64,000 nt of DNA, taken from Bacteroidota bacterium. Lineage in GTDB: Bacteria; Bacteroidota; Bacteroidia; Chitinophagales; Saprospiraceae. Numbering within the stretch: the stretch's first letter is position 1; each line of letters starts with the position of its first letter. Below are positions 36,791-47,056 of this stretch, in pieces. The stretch lies in contig JANSWP010000003.1 in assembly GCA_024743405.1 (NCBI GenBank), positions 153,106 through 217,105 of the forward strand, read 5' to 3'. Below the pieces are notes generated by a model that worked only from the letters and a program-made list of their open reading frames with translations, was not told where the DNA came from and did not search any database. The translations under genes and the position numbers were made by a program.

Positions 36791-38035
36791 ATGAAAAAAA
36801 TAATTCTATATATCACTGTTTCCATTGTTCATTGCACATTGTTCATTGTTCATTGTAATGCTCAACCTTTAGATACGCTCCTTCAACAGGCATTGAATGA
36901 AAATTTAGAACTAAAAATCTTCGAAAAAGAATACCTCGCCGCTTTAGAAAAAGCCCCTCAAGTCAGTCAACTTCCTGACCTCGAAGCAGGTATTGGCGTA
37001 TTCCCATTACCAGTCGAAACTCGATTGGGGGCGCAAATTTTGAGAGTTGGCGCGACTCAAATGTTCCCGTGGAAAGGGACTTTGGATAGTAAAAAAGACC
37101 TGGAATTAGCAAAAGCAAAGGCATTATATGAGCGCATTGGCGCAAGTAGTTTGGAATTGTCTTTTCAAGTCAAACTAGCCTATTTTAAGCTATATGAAAT
37201 TCAGGAAAGTCAGGCAATTATTCAAAGAAATTTTGCCATTTTGGAAGCCTTAGAACAACTGTCTTTGGCAAAAGTAGAAAGTGGTAAAACCTCTGCTGCC
37301 GATGTATTGAGGGTGCAACTCAAATTGGAGGAATTAAAGCAAGAATTGAAAATTTTGGAAACGGGAAAAACAAAGCCGATGGCAACCATTAATCAATTAT
37401 TAAATCGTCCTTTGAATACGTCTATTTCAATAAATGACAACCTAGATTTTGCTATTATTCCATTCAATAAAGACACTTTGGCGGGAAATATTCAAGCCAA
37501 TCATCCAATGATTCGGATGTTTGAATTACAGCAAGAAGTCTCAAAGCAAGCGATCTCCTTGAATGAATTAAGCGACAAACCTTCTTTTGGAGTAGGCTTA
37601 GATTACATCATGGTCAATCAAAGAAATGATGCTGAACCTGCGCATAATGGACGGGACATTATTCAATTGAGAGGGAGTATGAAAATTCCACTTTTTAAGC
37701 AAAAATACGAGGCAAAAGAACGAGAAGAAAACTTAAAAATTGCGGCTTTAGAAGACAAGAAATTGGATGTGGTTTCAAGATTTACAGCAGCCATCGAGAA
37801 GGCTTATGCAGATTATGAAACGGCTCGTTTGAGAATGACACTTTATGAAAAGCAAATAGGGATTACACAATCTGCCATCAATATTTTGGAAACAAATTAC
37901 AGTGCAAAAGGAAACAATTTTGATGAGCTTTTACGACTCGAAAAAGAACTGATTGATTACGATTTGAAAACCCTAAAAGCCATTGTGCAGAGCCACCTTG
38001 CTCAAAGTAGTATTGAACGATTTATCATTCAATAA
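36791..38035 (+). CDS. TolC-family outer membrane channel of metal efflux (CusC-like)
   Basis: Outer-membrane factor of 414 residues. The signal peptide (ending HCNAQ, about 25) is encoded in part by five tandem copies of a 7-base unit (36823-36857). The mature protein shows the two TolC-type helical repeats, with LDTLLQQALNENLELKIFEKEYLAALEK, ATQMFPWKGTLDSKKDLELA and FTAAIEKAYADYETARLRMTLYEKQI. It lacks the N-terminal lipid site of E. coli CusC, as usual for Bacteroidota. It should join the adaptor and pump in a tripartite complex. Confidence 0.87.
   Translation: MKKIILYITVSIVHCTLFIVHCNAQPLDTLLQQALNENLELKIFEKEYLAALEKAPQVSQLPDLEAGIGVFPLPVETRLGAQILRVGATQMFPWKGTLDSKKDLELAKAKALYERIGASSLELSFQVKLAYFKLYEIQESQAIIQRNFAILEALEQLSLAKVESGKTSAADVLRVQLKLEELKQELKILETGKTKPMATINQLLNRPLNTSISINDNLDFAIIPFNKDTLAGNIQANHPMIRMFELQQEVSKQAISLNELSDKPSFGVGLDYIMVNQRNDAEPAHNGRDIIQLRGSMKIPLFKQKYEAKEREENLKIAALEDKKLDVVSRFTAAIEKAYADYETARLRMTLYEKQIGITQSAINILETNYSAKGNNFDELLRLEKELIDYDLKTLKAIVQSHLAQSSIERFIIQ
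36823..36857 (+). repeat. Tandem heptamer repeat in the channel signal peptide
   Basis: Five head-to-tail copies of CATTGTT (variants CATTGCA as the second and CATTGTA as the last). The unit is not a multiple of three, so gain or loss of one copy would shift the reading frame of the outer membrane channel gene close to its start. Confidence 0.75.
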
Positions 38036-38046
38036 AAGGGAATGTC

Positions 38047-38202
38047 ATGAGAAAAAAACTAAAAAAGAAGAAGATAAATCAACCGAATAAAAGTGTCGAT
38101 AAAAACAACAAGTCGGAGTGGATAACGATATTAATTATTGTACTACTCGCCTTGTTAGGGCTTATTTCTAGCTTTCTGTTTTTCAAACAATCAGCTGGAT
38201 GA
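38047..38202 (+). CDS. Small basic single-pass membrane protein
   Basis: A 51-residue ORF between the channel and adaptor genes, 11 bases after the channel stop. It has a lysine-rich N-terminus (MRKKLKKKKINQPNK), then one membrane helix (about 25-46, WITILIIVLLALLGLISSFLFF). No family recognised. Its position makes it a possible accessory subunit of the efflux complex; this is inference. Coding status rests on operon spacing and a clean membrane segment. Confidence 0.5.
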   Translation: MRKKLKKKKINQPNKSVDKNNKSEWITILIIVLLALLGLISSFLFFKQSAG

Positions 38203-38233
38203 CAGTTTTTAAAAGTTATAAAACTAAACTATA

Positions 38234-39997
38234 ATGAAATCTAATTCAAAAATAATCATCGTTGGCATCGTAGCAATAGCCCTAGGTTTAGGGCTTGGGT
38301 ACTTCCTTTTTGGGAATAATCGAACGATGGAAATGCCAACGGAAACGCATGAACATGGCGGCGAGACGGTTCAAACTTCAGGCGAAGTGGAAGAATGGAT
38401 TTGCTCCATGCACCCTCAAATTCGGCAACCTGAATTTGGTCTTTGTCCGATATGTGAAATGGATTTGATACCAGCAGGCAGCAATGAATCCGACGACCCG
38501 TTGGTTTTGCAAATGACCGAAAATGCCGTAAAGTTAGCGAATATTCAAACCACTGAAATCGGCACAACGGCGGGTGAATCTGGTAAAATGCTCAAACTTT
38601 CGGGTAAAATTCAGGCGGACGAAAGACGAGCGTCGAGTCAAGTGGCACATATTCCCGGGCGAATCGAAAAGTTGTTTGTGACCTTTACGAGTGAGCAAGT
38701 TAATAAAGGTCAAAAATTGGCGACTTTGTATTCTCCAGATTTGATTTCGGCGCAAAGAGAATTATTGGAGGCTCTGAAATTACAAGATAGTTATCCAAAT
38801 TTAGTTGAGGCGGCGCGAAAGAAATTGCTTTTTTGGAAAATTGGAAAGGAGACGATTGAAGGGATCGAAAAAGAAGGAATAATTCAAGAAACCTTTACCG
38901 TTTTTGCTGAATCTTCAGGCATTGTGACAAATCGGCGCGTTTCGGTTGGAGATTATGTTCGACAAGGGGAGGCATTATTTGATTTAATGAATTTGAATAA
39001 GGTTTGGGTGTTTTTTGATGCTTATGAAGAAGATTTGAAAAACATTAAAAAAGGCGATAAAATTGAATTTACAACGCCTTCTTCGAATAAAATTTTCAAA
39101 ACGAGCGTCACTTTTATTGACCCGGTCATTAATCCAAAAACTCGAACGACTTCTGTTCGTGCCGAGGTCAATAATTCCAGTGGATTATTAAAACCTGAAA
39201 TGTTGGTGGCAGGTAATCTGAGGAATCAAAAAGGGGGGATAACAACAAAATTGACCGTTCCAAAATCTGCCGTTTTATGGACGGGGAAACGTTCCGTGGT
39301 TTATGTCAAAGTTCCTGATATGGAGATCCCTTCTTTTAAATATAAAGAAATTGAAATTGGCGAAAGTATGGGCGATGCCTATCAAATATTAAGTGGCTTG
39401 GAGGCAGGAGAAGAAGTGGTCACTTACGGAAGTTTTACCATTGATGCCGCCGCCCAATTAAACAATCAAGTAAGCATGATGAACAAAAATGTGAAGGTGA
39501 AAAAAGAGGTAACAGGCGTTCCAAATTTCCATGCCGAAACACCTGATGAATTCAAAAATCAACTCAATAGACTTGCGATTGAATATATCCAATTGAAAGA
39601 TGCCTTTGTAGCAACGGATGCAAAAACTGCCGCAACTGCCGCTGAAAAAGTAGTTGTACAGTTGGATAAAATAGAGATGAGTCTACTTAAAGGCGACGCA
39701 CATATTTACTGGATGGAACAACTCAATGCCCTTCAAGCACACAGTAAAAAGATAACGGAATTGGAAGCCGTCGATGAACAACGCAAACAATTTGGCTTTC
39801 TGTCAGATGCATTGATTAATTCCATTGAGGCATTTGGTATTGCGGGCGAGGTCTTATATGTGCAACATTGCCCAATGGCTTTTGATAATGAAGGTGGCGA
39901 CTGGCTGGCATTAGATGAAGCGATTCAAAATCCGTATTTTGGGGATAAAATGATGAAATGTGGAGCGGTGAAAAAATCATTTTCAAAAGATAATTAA
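38234..39997 (+). CDS. cusB: CusB-type efflux adaptor with heavy-metal-binding domain
   Basis: Periplasmic membrane-fusion protein of 587 residues. An N-terminal anchor helix (about 7-26, GIVAIALGLGLGYFLFG) is followed by WICSMHPQIRQPEFGLCPIC (about 56-75), the heavy-metal-binding domain with paired Cys-x-Met-His-Pro and Cys-Pro-x-Cys. Barrel-sandwich and beta-barrel domains run about 105-410, and a C-terminal DUF3347-like domain with VQHCPMAF and KMMKCG runs about 435-585. The extra terminal domains point to copper or silver handling. It completes the tripartite pump with the TolC-like and CusA-like proteins. Confidence 0.9.
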   Translation: MKSNSKIIIVGIVAIALGLGLGYFLFGNNRTMEMPTETHEHGGETVQTSGEVEEWICSMHPQIRQPEFGLCPICEMDLIPAGSNESDDPLVLQMTENAVKLANIQTTEIGTTAGESGKMLKLSGKIQADERRASSQVAHIPGRIEKLFVTFTSEQVNKGQKLATLYSPDLISAQRELLEALKLQDSYPNLVEAARKKLLFWKIGKETIEGIEKEGIIQETFTVFAESSGIVTNRRVSVGDYVRQGEALFDLMNLNKVWVFFDAYEEDLKNIKKGDKIEFTTPSSNKIFKTSVTFIDPVINPKTRTTSVRAEVNNSSGLLKPEMLVAGNLRNQKGGITTKLTVPKSAVLWTGKRSVVYVKVPDMEIPSFKYKEIEIGESMGDAYQILSGLEAGEEVVTYGSFTIDAAAQLNNQVSMMNKNVKVKKEVTGVPNFHAETPDEFKNQLNRLAIEYIQLKDAFVATDAKTAATAAEKVVVQLDKIEMSLLKGDAHIYWMEQLNALQAHSKKITELEAVDEQRKQFGFLSDALINSIEAFGIAGEVLYVQHCPMAFDNEGGDWLALDEAIQNPYFGDKMMKCGAVKKSFSKDN

Positions 39998-40023
39998 TAA
40001 ACTTCCCATAAAATCTACAAAAT

Positions 40024-41484
40024 ATGAATACAGCTTTGACCATAAAAAAAATGCTGATTTATCTCTGTCTTTTCCCTTGCCTGCTTACGGGACAAAACCT
40101 ATATCTAACGGAGGCACTTCCTGTTTCCACTGAAGGAACAAGCTCGCGAACGCCTCGAATTGCTTTGTTAGAGGATAATCGTCCTGTTGTTTATTGGGGA
40201 AAAACGGGAGCAAATCCGACGCTTTATATTTCCGTTTGGAAAGATGGTAGTTTTAAAGATCCTGTCGCTTTAAATACGAATGGAATTGAGCCTAATTTAT
40301 GGGGTGGTGGTCTTGGCCCTCAAATTGCGGCACAGGGGAATACTATTTTTCTTGTTTTTGAAAAGTATGGAGAAGGGATTTATTGTATAAAATCAGACGA
40401 TGAGGGAGAGAGTTTTTCAAACCCTGTTAAGGCTGATGAGTTGCCGACTGGACGATTTGCTACCTTACCTTCGGTTGCGATTGACCCATCCGGAAATCCA
40501 ATAGTGAGTTTTATTACCGCAGATGCATTTGAACAAGACGCGCTTTATGAAATTACAAAATCGACTGATGGAGGTTTGTCATTTCCTCTACCGACCGTAG
40601 CCAATATGGCTGCTGATGGAGGAAAAGTTTGCGAATGTTGTCCAGCCTCTATTGCGGCTGTTTCAGATGATGAATTGTATCTTGGTTTTCGAAATAATGA
40701 TAACAATGTCAGAGATATGTGGGTATCAAAATCAACGGATGGTGGACTCAATTTTCCAGAATCGGTCGATATTGATGACACAGATTGGGTGATTCAAAGT
40801 TGCCCACAAAGCGGCCCTGATATTATGGTTTCTGGAGACAGTATTTTTTCGGTTTTCTATAGTGGTGCGGATGGCTCAAACATTTATTTTAGTTCGTTGA
40901 ATAAAGAAACGATGACATTTGGAGCGCAATTTCAAATTCCTTCTATTAGCGGCGACGATCAAGTACAAAACTTTCCTTCCATTGCAGGAAGTGGGGATAC
41001 TTTGGCAGTGGTTTGGCAAGAGTCCAATTCAGGGTTTGATGTGATGATGGCTTGGTCTGTCAGTGGTTCAGGCGATTTACTTAAGAACACGGTGGTTCTA
41101 GCAGATGATTTTCTTTCCCAAAAGTTGCCTGATATTGTTTATGGGAATGGACGTTTTTATATTACGTATGAAGACCAATTGACAAGTCGTGTGATGTATC
41201 GAATTGCAAGTTTTGAAGAAATTGTTAGTACTTCTAATATCGAACATCCGAATTTTTCTGTAAAAATCAGCCCAAATCCGTCTACTGGAAATACGTTGAT
41301 TTTATTTGACAATGAAAACAATGATAAAGTTTCAGTTAATTTATTTAATCTAAATGGGCAGGTTTTAAATAATTATGAAACAACGGCATCCAATCTGGAA
41401 ATTTCTGAATTGGAAAAAGGAATTTACTTTATAAAAATTCAAAAAGGGGTAAATGTGATTACTGAAAAGCTCGTTGTAAATTAA
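40024..41484 (+). CDS. Secreted BNR/sialidase-like beta-propeller with T9SS sorting domain
   Basis: Exported protein of 486 residues, 26 bases after the adaptor gene. After a signal peptide (ending LLTGQ), repeated Asp-box-like motifs (SDDEGESFSNP, STDGGLSFPLP, STDGGLNFPES) indicate a six-bladed propeller of the exo-sialidase fold. No sialidase catalytic Arg triad can be assigned with confidence. KVCECCPAS (about 201-209) is a striking Cys-x-Cys-Cys motif between blades. Residues 405-486 (ISPNPSTGNTLILF, ending EKLVVN) are a type IX secretion sorting domain. Linkage to the efflux operon suggests a metal-related extracellular role, which is inference. Confidence 0.75.
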   Translation: MNTALTIKKMLIYLCLFPCLLTGQNLYLTEALPVSTEGTSSRTPRIALLEDNRPVVYWGKTGANPTLYISVWKDGSFKDPVALNTNGIEPNLWGGGLGPQIAAQGNTIFLVFEKYGEGIYCIKSDDEGESFSNPVKADELPTGRFATLPSVAIDPSGNPIVSFITADAFEQDALYEITKSTDGGLSFPLPTVANMAADGGKVCECCPASIAAVSDDELYLGFRNNDNNVRDMWVSKSTDGGLNFPESVDIDDTDWVIQSCPQSGPDIMVSGDSIFSVFYSGADGSNIYFSSLNKETMTFGAQFQIPSISGDDQVQNFPSIAGSGDTLAVVWQESNSGFDVMMAWSVSGSGDLLKNTVVLADDFLSQKLPDIVYGNGRFYITYEDQLTSRVMYRIASFEEIVSTSNIEHPNFSVKISPNPSTGNTLILFDNENNDKVSVNLFNLNGQVLNNYETTASNLEISELEKGIYFIKIQKGVNVITEKLVVN

Positions 41485-41632
41485 ACGATCTAGGTAGTCA
41501 TTCAAACTGAAACTCACGGGTAATCTTTGGTATTGTTTCCGCCTGCATTTTGTTGAAAATGCTAGCTATACCTGTGCTTTTTGCCTCCTTAAATAAAAAA
41601 ATAACCGACTCAAAGTCTAAAATTAGTAGTAC

Positions 41633-42937
41633 TTATAGTCCAAATAAACTTGGCATCCACAATGAAATCCCTTCAAAAAAAGTCACTAAAAATAAAACCA
41701 AAATCATAGCGATTAAAAAAGGAACTAACGGTTTGATGACTTTTGAAACCGAAATTTTCGCCACTCCTGCCCCTACAAAAAGAATGGTTCCAACTGGCGG
41801 CGTGCATAAACCAATACAAAGATTTAATACCATGATAATTCCAAAATGGACTGGATCCATTCCTAAAGTGGTAACGACAGGTAAAAAGATGGGTGTAAAA
41901 ATTAAAACAGCTGGGGTAATATCCATAAAAGTCCCCACTACCAACAGCGTAATATTGATTAATAAAAAAATCAGGAATGGACTACTTACTGTTTCTAACA
42001 AAAAACCTGTCATTAATTGGGGGATGCTTTCAAAAGAAAACAACCACGACATGGTCATCGATGTACAAATTAAAAACATGACAATAGCCGTTGTTTTGGC
42101 ACTATTCAATAATATAATTGGTAGATCCTTAAAGGAAATGGTACGATAACTAAAGCCTAAAACTAAGGCATAAAAGACTGCTACCGCTGCTGCCTCCGTT
42201 GCAGTAAAGATTCCTTGCACAATTCCTCCTACAATAATCACTAACATTAATAAACTAAAAAAGGCTCGTCGGAAATCCGTCCATAATTGCCCGATTGAAA
42301 CCCTTTCACCTCTGGCGTATTTTCTTTTTCGGGCAATAAATGCTGCCACTAACATTAATGCTACACCAACTAAAATACCGGGTAAATAACCGGCAATAAA
42401 AAGAGAAGCTACCGAAGCCGCACCACCACTTGCCAAAGCATAAACAATTAGAACATTGCTCGGAGGAATCAATAATCCCGTAGTAGATGCCGTGATATTT
42501 AAAGCGGCACTAAATGGTCTGGGGTAGCCTTCGTCTTCCATACGTTCAGTCATCACACTACCAATAGCCGAAGCTGCCGCCACTGCCGAACCTGAAATGG
42601 CACCAAACAACATCGCTGCTACGGTATTCACATAAGCCAATCCTCCGGGTAAACTACCAACCATTGACTTCGCAAAACTGATGAGCCGATTGGCTATACC
42701 ACCCCGATTCATTAACTCGCCCGCGAGGATGAAAAATGGAATGGCTAATAAGGCAAAACTATCTATTCCTGTCGTCATACGTTGGGCTACCGTGGTAATA
42801 CCAGGCATTACCGCAATGTTTAATAGGATAGTTAGAGTTGTGGAAATGCCGATACTATAAGCAACCGGTACACCGTAAGCCAATAGCATAAAAAAGCTAA
42901 TGAACAAGAGAACTATGCTGATGATTTCGATAGACAT
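41633..42937 (-). CDS. dctM: TRAP transporter large permease subunit (DctM)
   Basis: Integral membrane subunit of 434 residues with about eleven to twelve helices. Landmarks include GVPVAYSIGIS, SGSAVAAASAIGSVMTERM, IPPSNVLIVYALASGG and GLCTPPVGTILFVG, typical of DctM/SiaM proteins. It imports substrate with a Na+ or H+ gradient together with DctQ and the binding protein. It is the last gene of the minus-strand hexuronate operon. Confidence 0.92.
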   Translation of the reverse strand: MSIEIISIVLLFISFFMLLAYGVPVAYSIGISTTLTILLNIAVMPGITTVAQRMTTGIDSFALLAIPFFILAGELMNRGGIANRLISFAKSMVGSLPGGLAYVNTVAAMLFGAISGSAVAAASAIGSVMTERMEDEGYPRPFSAALNITASTTGLLIPPSNVLIVYALASGGAASVASLFIAGYLPGILVGVALMLVAAFIARKRKYARGERVSIGQLWTDFRRAFFSLLMLVIIVGGIVQGIFTATEAAAVAVFYALVLGFSYRTISFKDLPIILLNSAKTTAIVMFLICTSMTMSWLFSFESIPQLMTGFLLETVSSPFLIFLLINITLLVVGTFMDITPAVLIFTPIFLPVVTTLGMDPVHFGIIMVLNLCIGLCTPPVGTILFVGAGVAKISVSKVIKPLVPFLIAMILVLFLVTFFEGISLWMPSLFGL

Positions 42938-42957
42938 AAGTTGGCTTTTTCGTTTTG

Positions 42958-43455
42958 TTATTTGTTGTAAAGTAAAATATTATGAACTGAAAAGAACATA
43001 ATTAACAATCCACTAACAGGCACGATAGCATAAACATAACCTAATGAAATATGCATCGCTGGGGAAGTTTGTCCTAAATAAAGCGTGGTATAAACTAAAT
43101 TTCCACCGCCAATAACCATCACTACAAAGGCGAAAAAAAACATTAAAATCTCGATGACTTGCATGCGTTTTTTTAATCGCTCTCCGCTTAATTTTCGGAC
43201 TAAAAAATCCATAGATAAATGTTCTCTTTTCCCATTCAAATATGCTGCTCCAAGTATTGCTAACCAGATTAAAGCGAATCTTGCAAATTCTTCGGTAAAA
43301 GAATAAGACTGTCCAATCACGTAACGGCTGAAGACTTGCCAGAGCACGTCCACCACTAAAAGCGTAAAAATGGTCACTAATAAAAATTCAATGATTCGAT
43401 TAATTGTATGATATGCTTTAGTCATTTTTTTATGGGTTTTTATCCTTTTCAACAA
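42958..43455 (-). CDS. dctQ: TRAP transporter small permease subunit (DctQ)
   Basis: Membrane protein of 165 residues with four helices. FSRYVIGQSYSFTEEFARFALIWLAILGAA is the DctQ family core motif. It lies 20 bases before dctM and 3 bases after the binding protein gene. Confidence 0.9.
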   Translation of the reverse strand: MLKRIKTHKKMTKAYHTINRIIEFLLVTIFTLLVVDVLWQVFSRYVIGQSYSFTEEFARFALIWLAILGAAYLNGKREHLSMDFLVRKLSGERLKKRMQVIEILMFFFAFVVMVIGGGNLVYTTLYLGQTSPAMHISLGYVYAIVPVSGLLIMFFSVHNILLYNK

Positions 43456-43458
43456 AAC

Positions 43459-44442
43459 TTAATAGGCTTGAATCTCTTCAATTATCTTTTTCATTTTTGG
43501 GTCTTTGGAGAATTCATCCAACACTGTTTTTGACTTTTGGGCAAATAGTAATTTTTCGGGATAAATAATTTGTACGTCAGCAGCTTTTAGTTTTGTAAGA
43601 CATTCTTCAACATTTTTTCTCCAAAATTCTTTTTGTGCCTTGACTGAGGTTTTAGCTGCATTTCTCATCCAACCTTGTTCTTCTTCACTTAATTTATTCC
43701 AGTATCTTGTACCAATCACCAGTACATCCGGAATCGAACTGTGCTCATCTAAGGTGTAATATTTGCAAATTTCATAATGCCCTGATGTAACAAAAGAAGG
43801 AGGGTTGTTTTCTGCGCCATCTACCACCCCTTGTTGCAAAGCAGTATATAATTCGCCATATGCCATTGGAGTTGCAGAACCACCCATTTCGTTGACCATA
43901 TCCACTGACATTTGATGGTTCATCACTCTAATTTTTAGTCCTTTTAAATCATCTGGAGTTTGAATCGGTTGACTTTTGGTATAAAAGCTTCGGCTTCCGG
44001 CGTCATAAAAACAAAGACCTCGTAACAAATATTCACTCCCCGCTTCTAATATATCTTTCCCGGTTTGTCCTTCTAGCACATTAAATAAATGCGCTTTATC
44101 CCTAAATAAATAAGGGACTCCCATCACCTTGTATTCAGGTGCAAAGTTTGCCATAGCAGCTGCACTTACTTTAGTCATCGCAATACTCCCAATTTGTAAT
44201 AACTCCAAAACTTCCCTTTCTGTACCCAATTGTCCATCAGGAAAAATCTTGACAGCTAATTTTCCATTAGATTCTTCCAATACTGCTTGTGCAAAAACTT
44301 CAATTCCCTGATGAACCGGATGTGATACCGGTAAAGTGTGAGCGAGGTAGGCTACTTTTTGGTCTTTTAACTCTGTACAAGAATTAGTGGTTAGCAATAA
44401 GCCTAAGGCTAAGAACATAAGTAGGTAAGTTCCTTTTTTCAT
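43459..44442 (-). CDS. dctP: TRAP transporter solute-binding lipoprotein (DctP)
   Basis: Binding protein of about 327 residues. The ATG at 44442 is chosen over an upstream one at 44553 because it gives a clean lipoprotein signal (MKKGTYLLMFLALGLLL then TTNSC) and avoids overlapping uxaC. DLKGLKIRVMNHQMSVDM contains the arginine that binds the substrate carboxylate, and GELYTALQQGVVDGAENN is the second family motif. A uronate is the likely ligand because the next three genes degrade hexuronates. Confidence 0.9.
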   Translation of the reverse strand: MKKGTYLLMFLALGLLLTTNSCTELKDQKVAYLAHTLPVSHPVHQGIEVFAQAVLEESNGKLAVKIFPDGQLGTEREVLELLQIGSIAMTKVSAAAMANFAPEYKVMGVPYLFRDKAHLFNVLEGQTGKDILEAGSEYLLRGLCFYDAGSRSFYTKSQPIQTPDDLKGLKIRVMNHQMSVDMVNEMGGSATPMAYGELYTALQQGVVDGAENNPPSFVTSGHYEICKYYTLDEHSSIPDVLVIGTRYWNKLSEEEQGWMRNAAKTSVKAQKEFWRKNVEECLTKLKAADVQIIYPEKLLFAQKSKTVLDEFSKDPKMKKIIEEIQAY

Positions 44443-44446
44443 TCGT

Positions 44447-45847
44447 TTAAAATTTAAAATAGGCTTTCGCATTTTTATAACAGATATTTTCCACCATTTC
44501 GCCCAACCATTTAATATCGTTTGGTAATTCTCCACGATGTACATCTTGTCCAATTAAATTACACAAGATTCTTCGAAAATATTCATGGCGAGGAAAAGAC
44601 AAAAAACTTCGACTATCCGTCAACATTCCGATAAAACGACTTAACAAACCCATATTTGAAAGCGTATTTATTTGCTTTTCCATTCCGTCTTTTTGGTCTA
44701 AAAACCACCAAGCTGAACCCCATTGAATTTTGCCTGCGGATGTACCATCATTAAAATTTCCCATCATAGTCGCGAATAATTCATTATCTCTTGGATTGAG
44801 ATTATAGAGGATTGTTTTGGTCAACTTCTCTTCCTCATCCAATCGATTTAGGAAAAAAGACAAGCCCTCCGCTTGCGAATAATCACCGATACTATCGCAA
44901 CCAACATCAGCGCCCACTTGGCGTAAAAGGCGATTATTATTATTTCGGATAGCCCCTAAATGAAATTGCATTGTCCAATTTCTTTGGTGATACATTTTAG
45001 CAAGGTGGTATAAAATCGCAGTTTGAAAAACAGCAGCGTCCTCTTTATTTATTGGTTTATTTTCCTTTCTCTTTTGTAAAATAATATCCAATTCCGTACT
45101 GCCAAAATCGACCGCATAAAGTTTCGACAAACCATGGTCTGCTAATTGGCAACCCATTGAATGGAAAAAATCAATTCTATTTTCCAAAGCCACTAATAAA
45201 TCATCGAAGGTGGAAATATTACTGCCAATTATATGTTCTAATTTTTCTAAAAAGGATAAAAAATCGTCTCCGTTGATGACGACAAATTTATCGGGACGAA
45301 AAGTGGGGAGCATTTTTAAGTCACTTTCAGAAACTCTTTCTTGTTTGTGAAACTCAAGACTATCAGTAGGGTGGTCAGTTGTACAAACTACCTCCACATT
45401 CATTTTGTGGAGCAATCCTTTTACGGAAAAATCAGCAGTTTGTAAATCAGCATTTGTTTGTTCGTAAATTGCCTCCGCTGTTTTCGGATTTAATAATTCA
45501 TGAATGCCAAAATACCTTTGAAGTTCCAAATGAGTCCAATGATACAAAGGGTTTCGCATGGTAAAAGGAACAGTAGCTGCCCATTTTAAAAATTTATCTT
45601 TATTACTAGCATTGCCTGTGATATATTTTTCATCCACGCCATTTGCTCGCATTGCCCGCCATTTATAATGGTCGCCATTTAGCCAGATTTCAGTGATATT
45701 AGGAAACGATCTATTATTGGCAATCTCATCTGGCGGCAAATGATTGTGGTAGTCAATGATGGGTTGATGTTTCGCATAATCATGAAACAAACGCTCTGCA
45801 GTCGAATTTTGTAATAAAAAATTATCGTCTAAAAATGATTTAATCAT
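44447..45847 (-). CDS. uxaC: Glucuronate/galacturonate isomerase
   Basis: Cytoplasmic isomerase of 466 residues converting D-glucuronate to D-fructuronate (or D-galacturonate to D-tagaturonate). It begins with the family-typical [25 protein letters not shown], where the His-x-His metal site is seen. [22 protein letters not shown] and [12 protein letters not shown] motifs follow, and [24 protein letters not shown] is near the end. Full length for UxaC. It overlaps uxuA by 8 bases. Confidence 0.94.
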   Translation of the reverse strand: MIKSFLDDNFLLQNSTAERLFHDYAKHQPIIDYHNHLPPDEIANNRSFPNITEIWLNGDHYKWRAMRANGVDEKYITGNASNKDKFLKWAATVPFTMRNPLYHWTHLELQRYFGIHELLNPKTAEAIYEQTNADLQTADFSVKGLLHKMNVEVVCTTDHPTDSLEFHKQERVSESDLKMLPTFRPDKFVVINGDDFLSFLEKLEHIIGSNISTFDDLLVALENRIDFFHSMGCQLADHGLSKLYAVDFGSTELDIILQKRKENKPINKEDAAVFQTAILYHLAKMYHQRNWTMQFHLGAIRNNNNRLLRQVGADVGCDSIGDYSQAEGLSFFLNRLDEEEKLTKTILYNLNPRDNELFATMMGNFNDGTSAGKIQWGSAWWFLDQKDGMEKQINTLSNMGLLSRFIGMLTDSRSFLSFPRHEYFRRILCNLIGQDVHRGELPNDIKWLGEMVENICYKNAKAYFKF

Positions 45848-47036
45848 ATTGTACCAATTTGGTTTCCATTGATTTTAATATTCCTAATTCCAAACCTCTC
45901 AACTCCGCCAAACCTCTCAATCTTCCAATGGCAGAATAGCCAGGGTTGGTTTTTTTATTTAGGTCATCGAGCATTTTATGCCCATGGTCGGGACGCATCG
46001 GAATGCTGTGATTCTGTTCATTAGCAGCAATCAATAAATTTTTCATGACAGCAAACATATCTACATCTCCATTTAAGTGGTCGGCTTCGTAGAAGTTACC
46101 TTCTGCATCTCGCTTAGTTGCACGGAGGTGAATGAAATTGATTCGGTCGCTGTATTTTTCTATCATTTTTGGCAAATCATTATCAGGTCGGACACCGAAT
46201 GAACCTGTGCAAAAACATAAACCATTGTTAGGCGATTTTACTTTATCAAAAATATAATCTACGTCAGATGCGGTGCTCAAAATTCGAGGAAGTCCTAACA
46301 ATGGGAAAGGTGGATCGTCAGGATGAATTGCTAATTTTACATTTCCCTCATCAGCGATAGGAGTAATTTCTTGTAAAAAATAAACTAAGTTTTTTCGTAA
46401 AGCATCTTTATCAATATTTTCATAGGTATCCAAAATTGCTTGGAATTTTTCCAAATCCAAAACGCCTTCCGTTGTTCCACCCGGCAATCCTGCGATGATA
46501 TTTTTAGTCAATTTTTCTTTTTCATCATCTGTCATTTCAGCCAATCGAGTTTTGGCTTTTTTAATTTCTGATGCGCTATAATCCGCAACAGCATTTGGTC
46601 TTTTTAAAATAAATAAATCAAATGCGGCAAAAGCCGCTTTTTCAAAAAACAAACCCGTCGAACCATCGGGCATGGGATATTCTAATTCTGTCCGAGACCA
46701 ATCCAAAACGGGCATAAAATTATAGGTGATAATAGGAATACCACATGTTGATAAATTGGAAATACTTTTTTTATAATTTTCGATATACGCCAAATAATTA
46801 TCCGAAGCCCGTTTGATATCTTCATGAACGGGAATACTTTCCACCACCGACCAAATAAGCCCCGCATCTTCTATCTCCGATTTTCTTTTTTGAATTTCTT
46901 CAACCGTCCAAGTTTCTCCATTTGGAATATGATGCAAAGCTGTGACAACACCTGTTGCTCCTGCCTGTCGGATATCCGATAAACTCACCGGGTCATCGGG
47001 TCCATACCATCGCCAAGTTTGTTCGAGATTTTTCAT
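45840..47036 (-). CDS. uxuA: Mannonate dehydratase
   Basis: Enzyme of 398 residues dehydrating D-mannonate to 2-keto-3-deoxy-D-gluconate. [20 protein letters not shown] is the highly conserved start, and [33 protein letters not shown] (metal His), [24 protein letters not shown] and MRPDHGHKM (metal-binding His) complete the family pattern. Confidence 0.95.
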   Translation of the reverse strand: MKNLEQTWRWYGPDDPVSLSDIRQAGATGVVTALHHIPNGETWTVEEIQKRKSEIEDAGLIWSVVESIPVHEDIKRASDNYLAYIENYKKSISNLSTCGIPIITYNFMPVLDWSRTELEYPMPDGSTGLFFEKAAFAAFDLFILKRPNAVADYSASEIKKAKTRLAEMTDDEKEKLTKNIIAGLPGGTTEGVLDLEKFQAILDTYENIDKDALRKNLVYFLQEITPIADEGNVKLAIHPDDPPFPLLGLPRILSTASDVDYIFDKVKSPNNGLCFCTGSFGVRPDNDLPKMIEKYSDRINFIHLRATKRDAEGNFYEADHLNGDVDMFAVMKNLLIAANEQNHSIPMRPDHGHKMLDDLNKKTNPGYSAIGRLRGLAELRGLELGILKSMETKLVQYD

Positions 47037-47056
47037 TTTTTCATTTTTGATATCTC

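Noticed and set aside
41550..42149. Plus-strand frame of 199 codons
   Set aside because: It lies antisense to dctM, which has clear family motifs; the plus-strand product is lysine/threonine-rich antisense translation.
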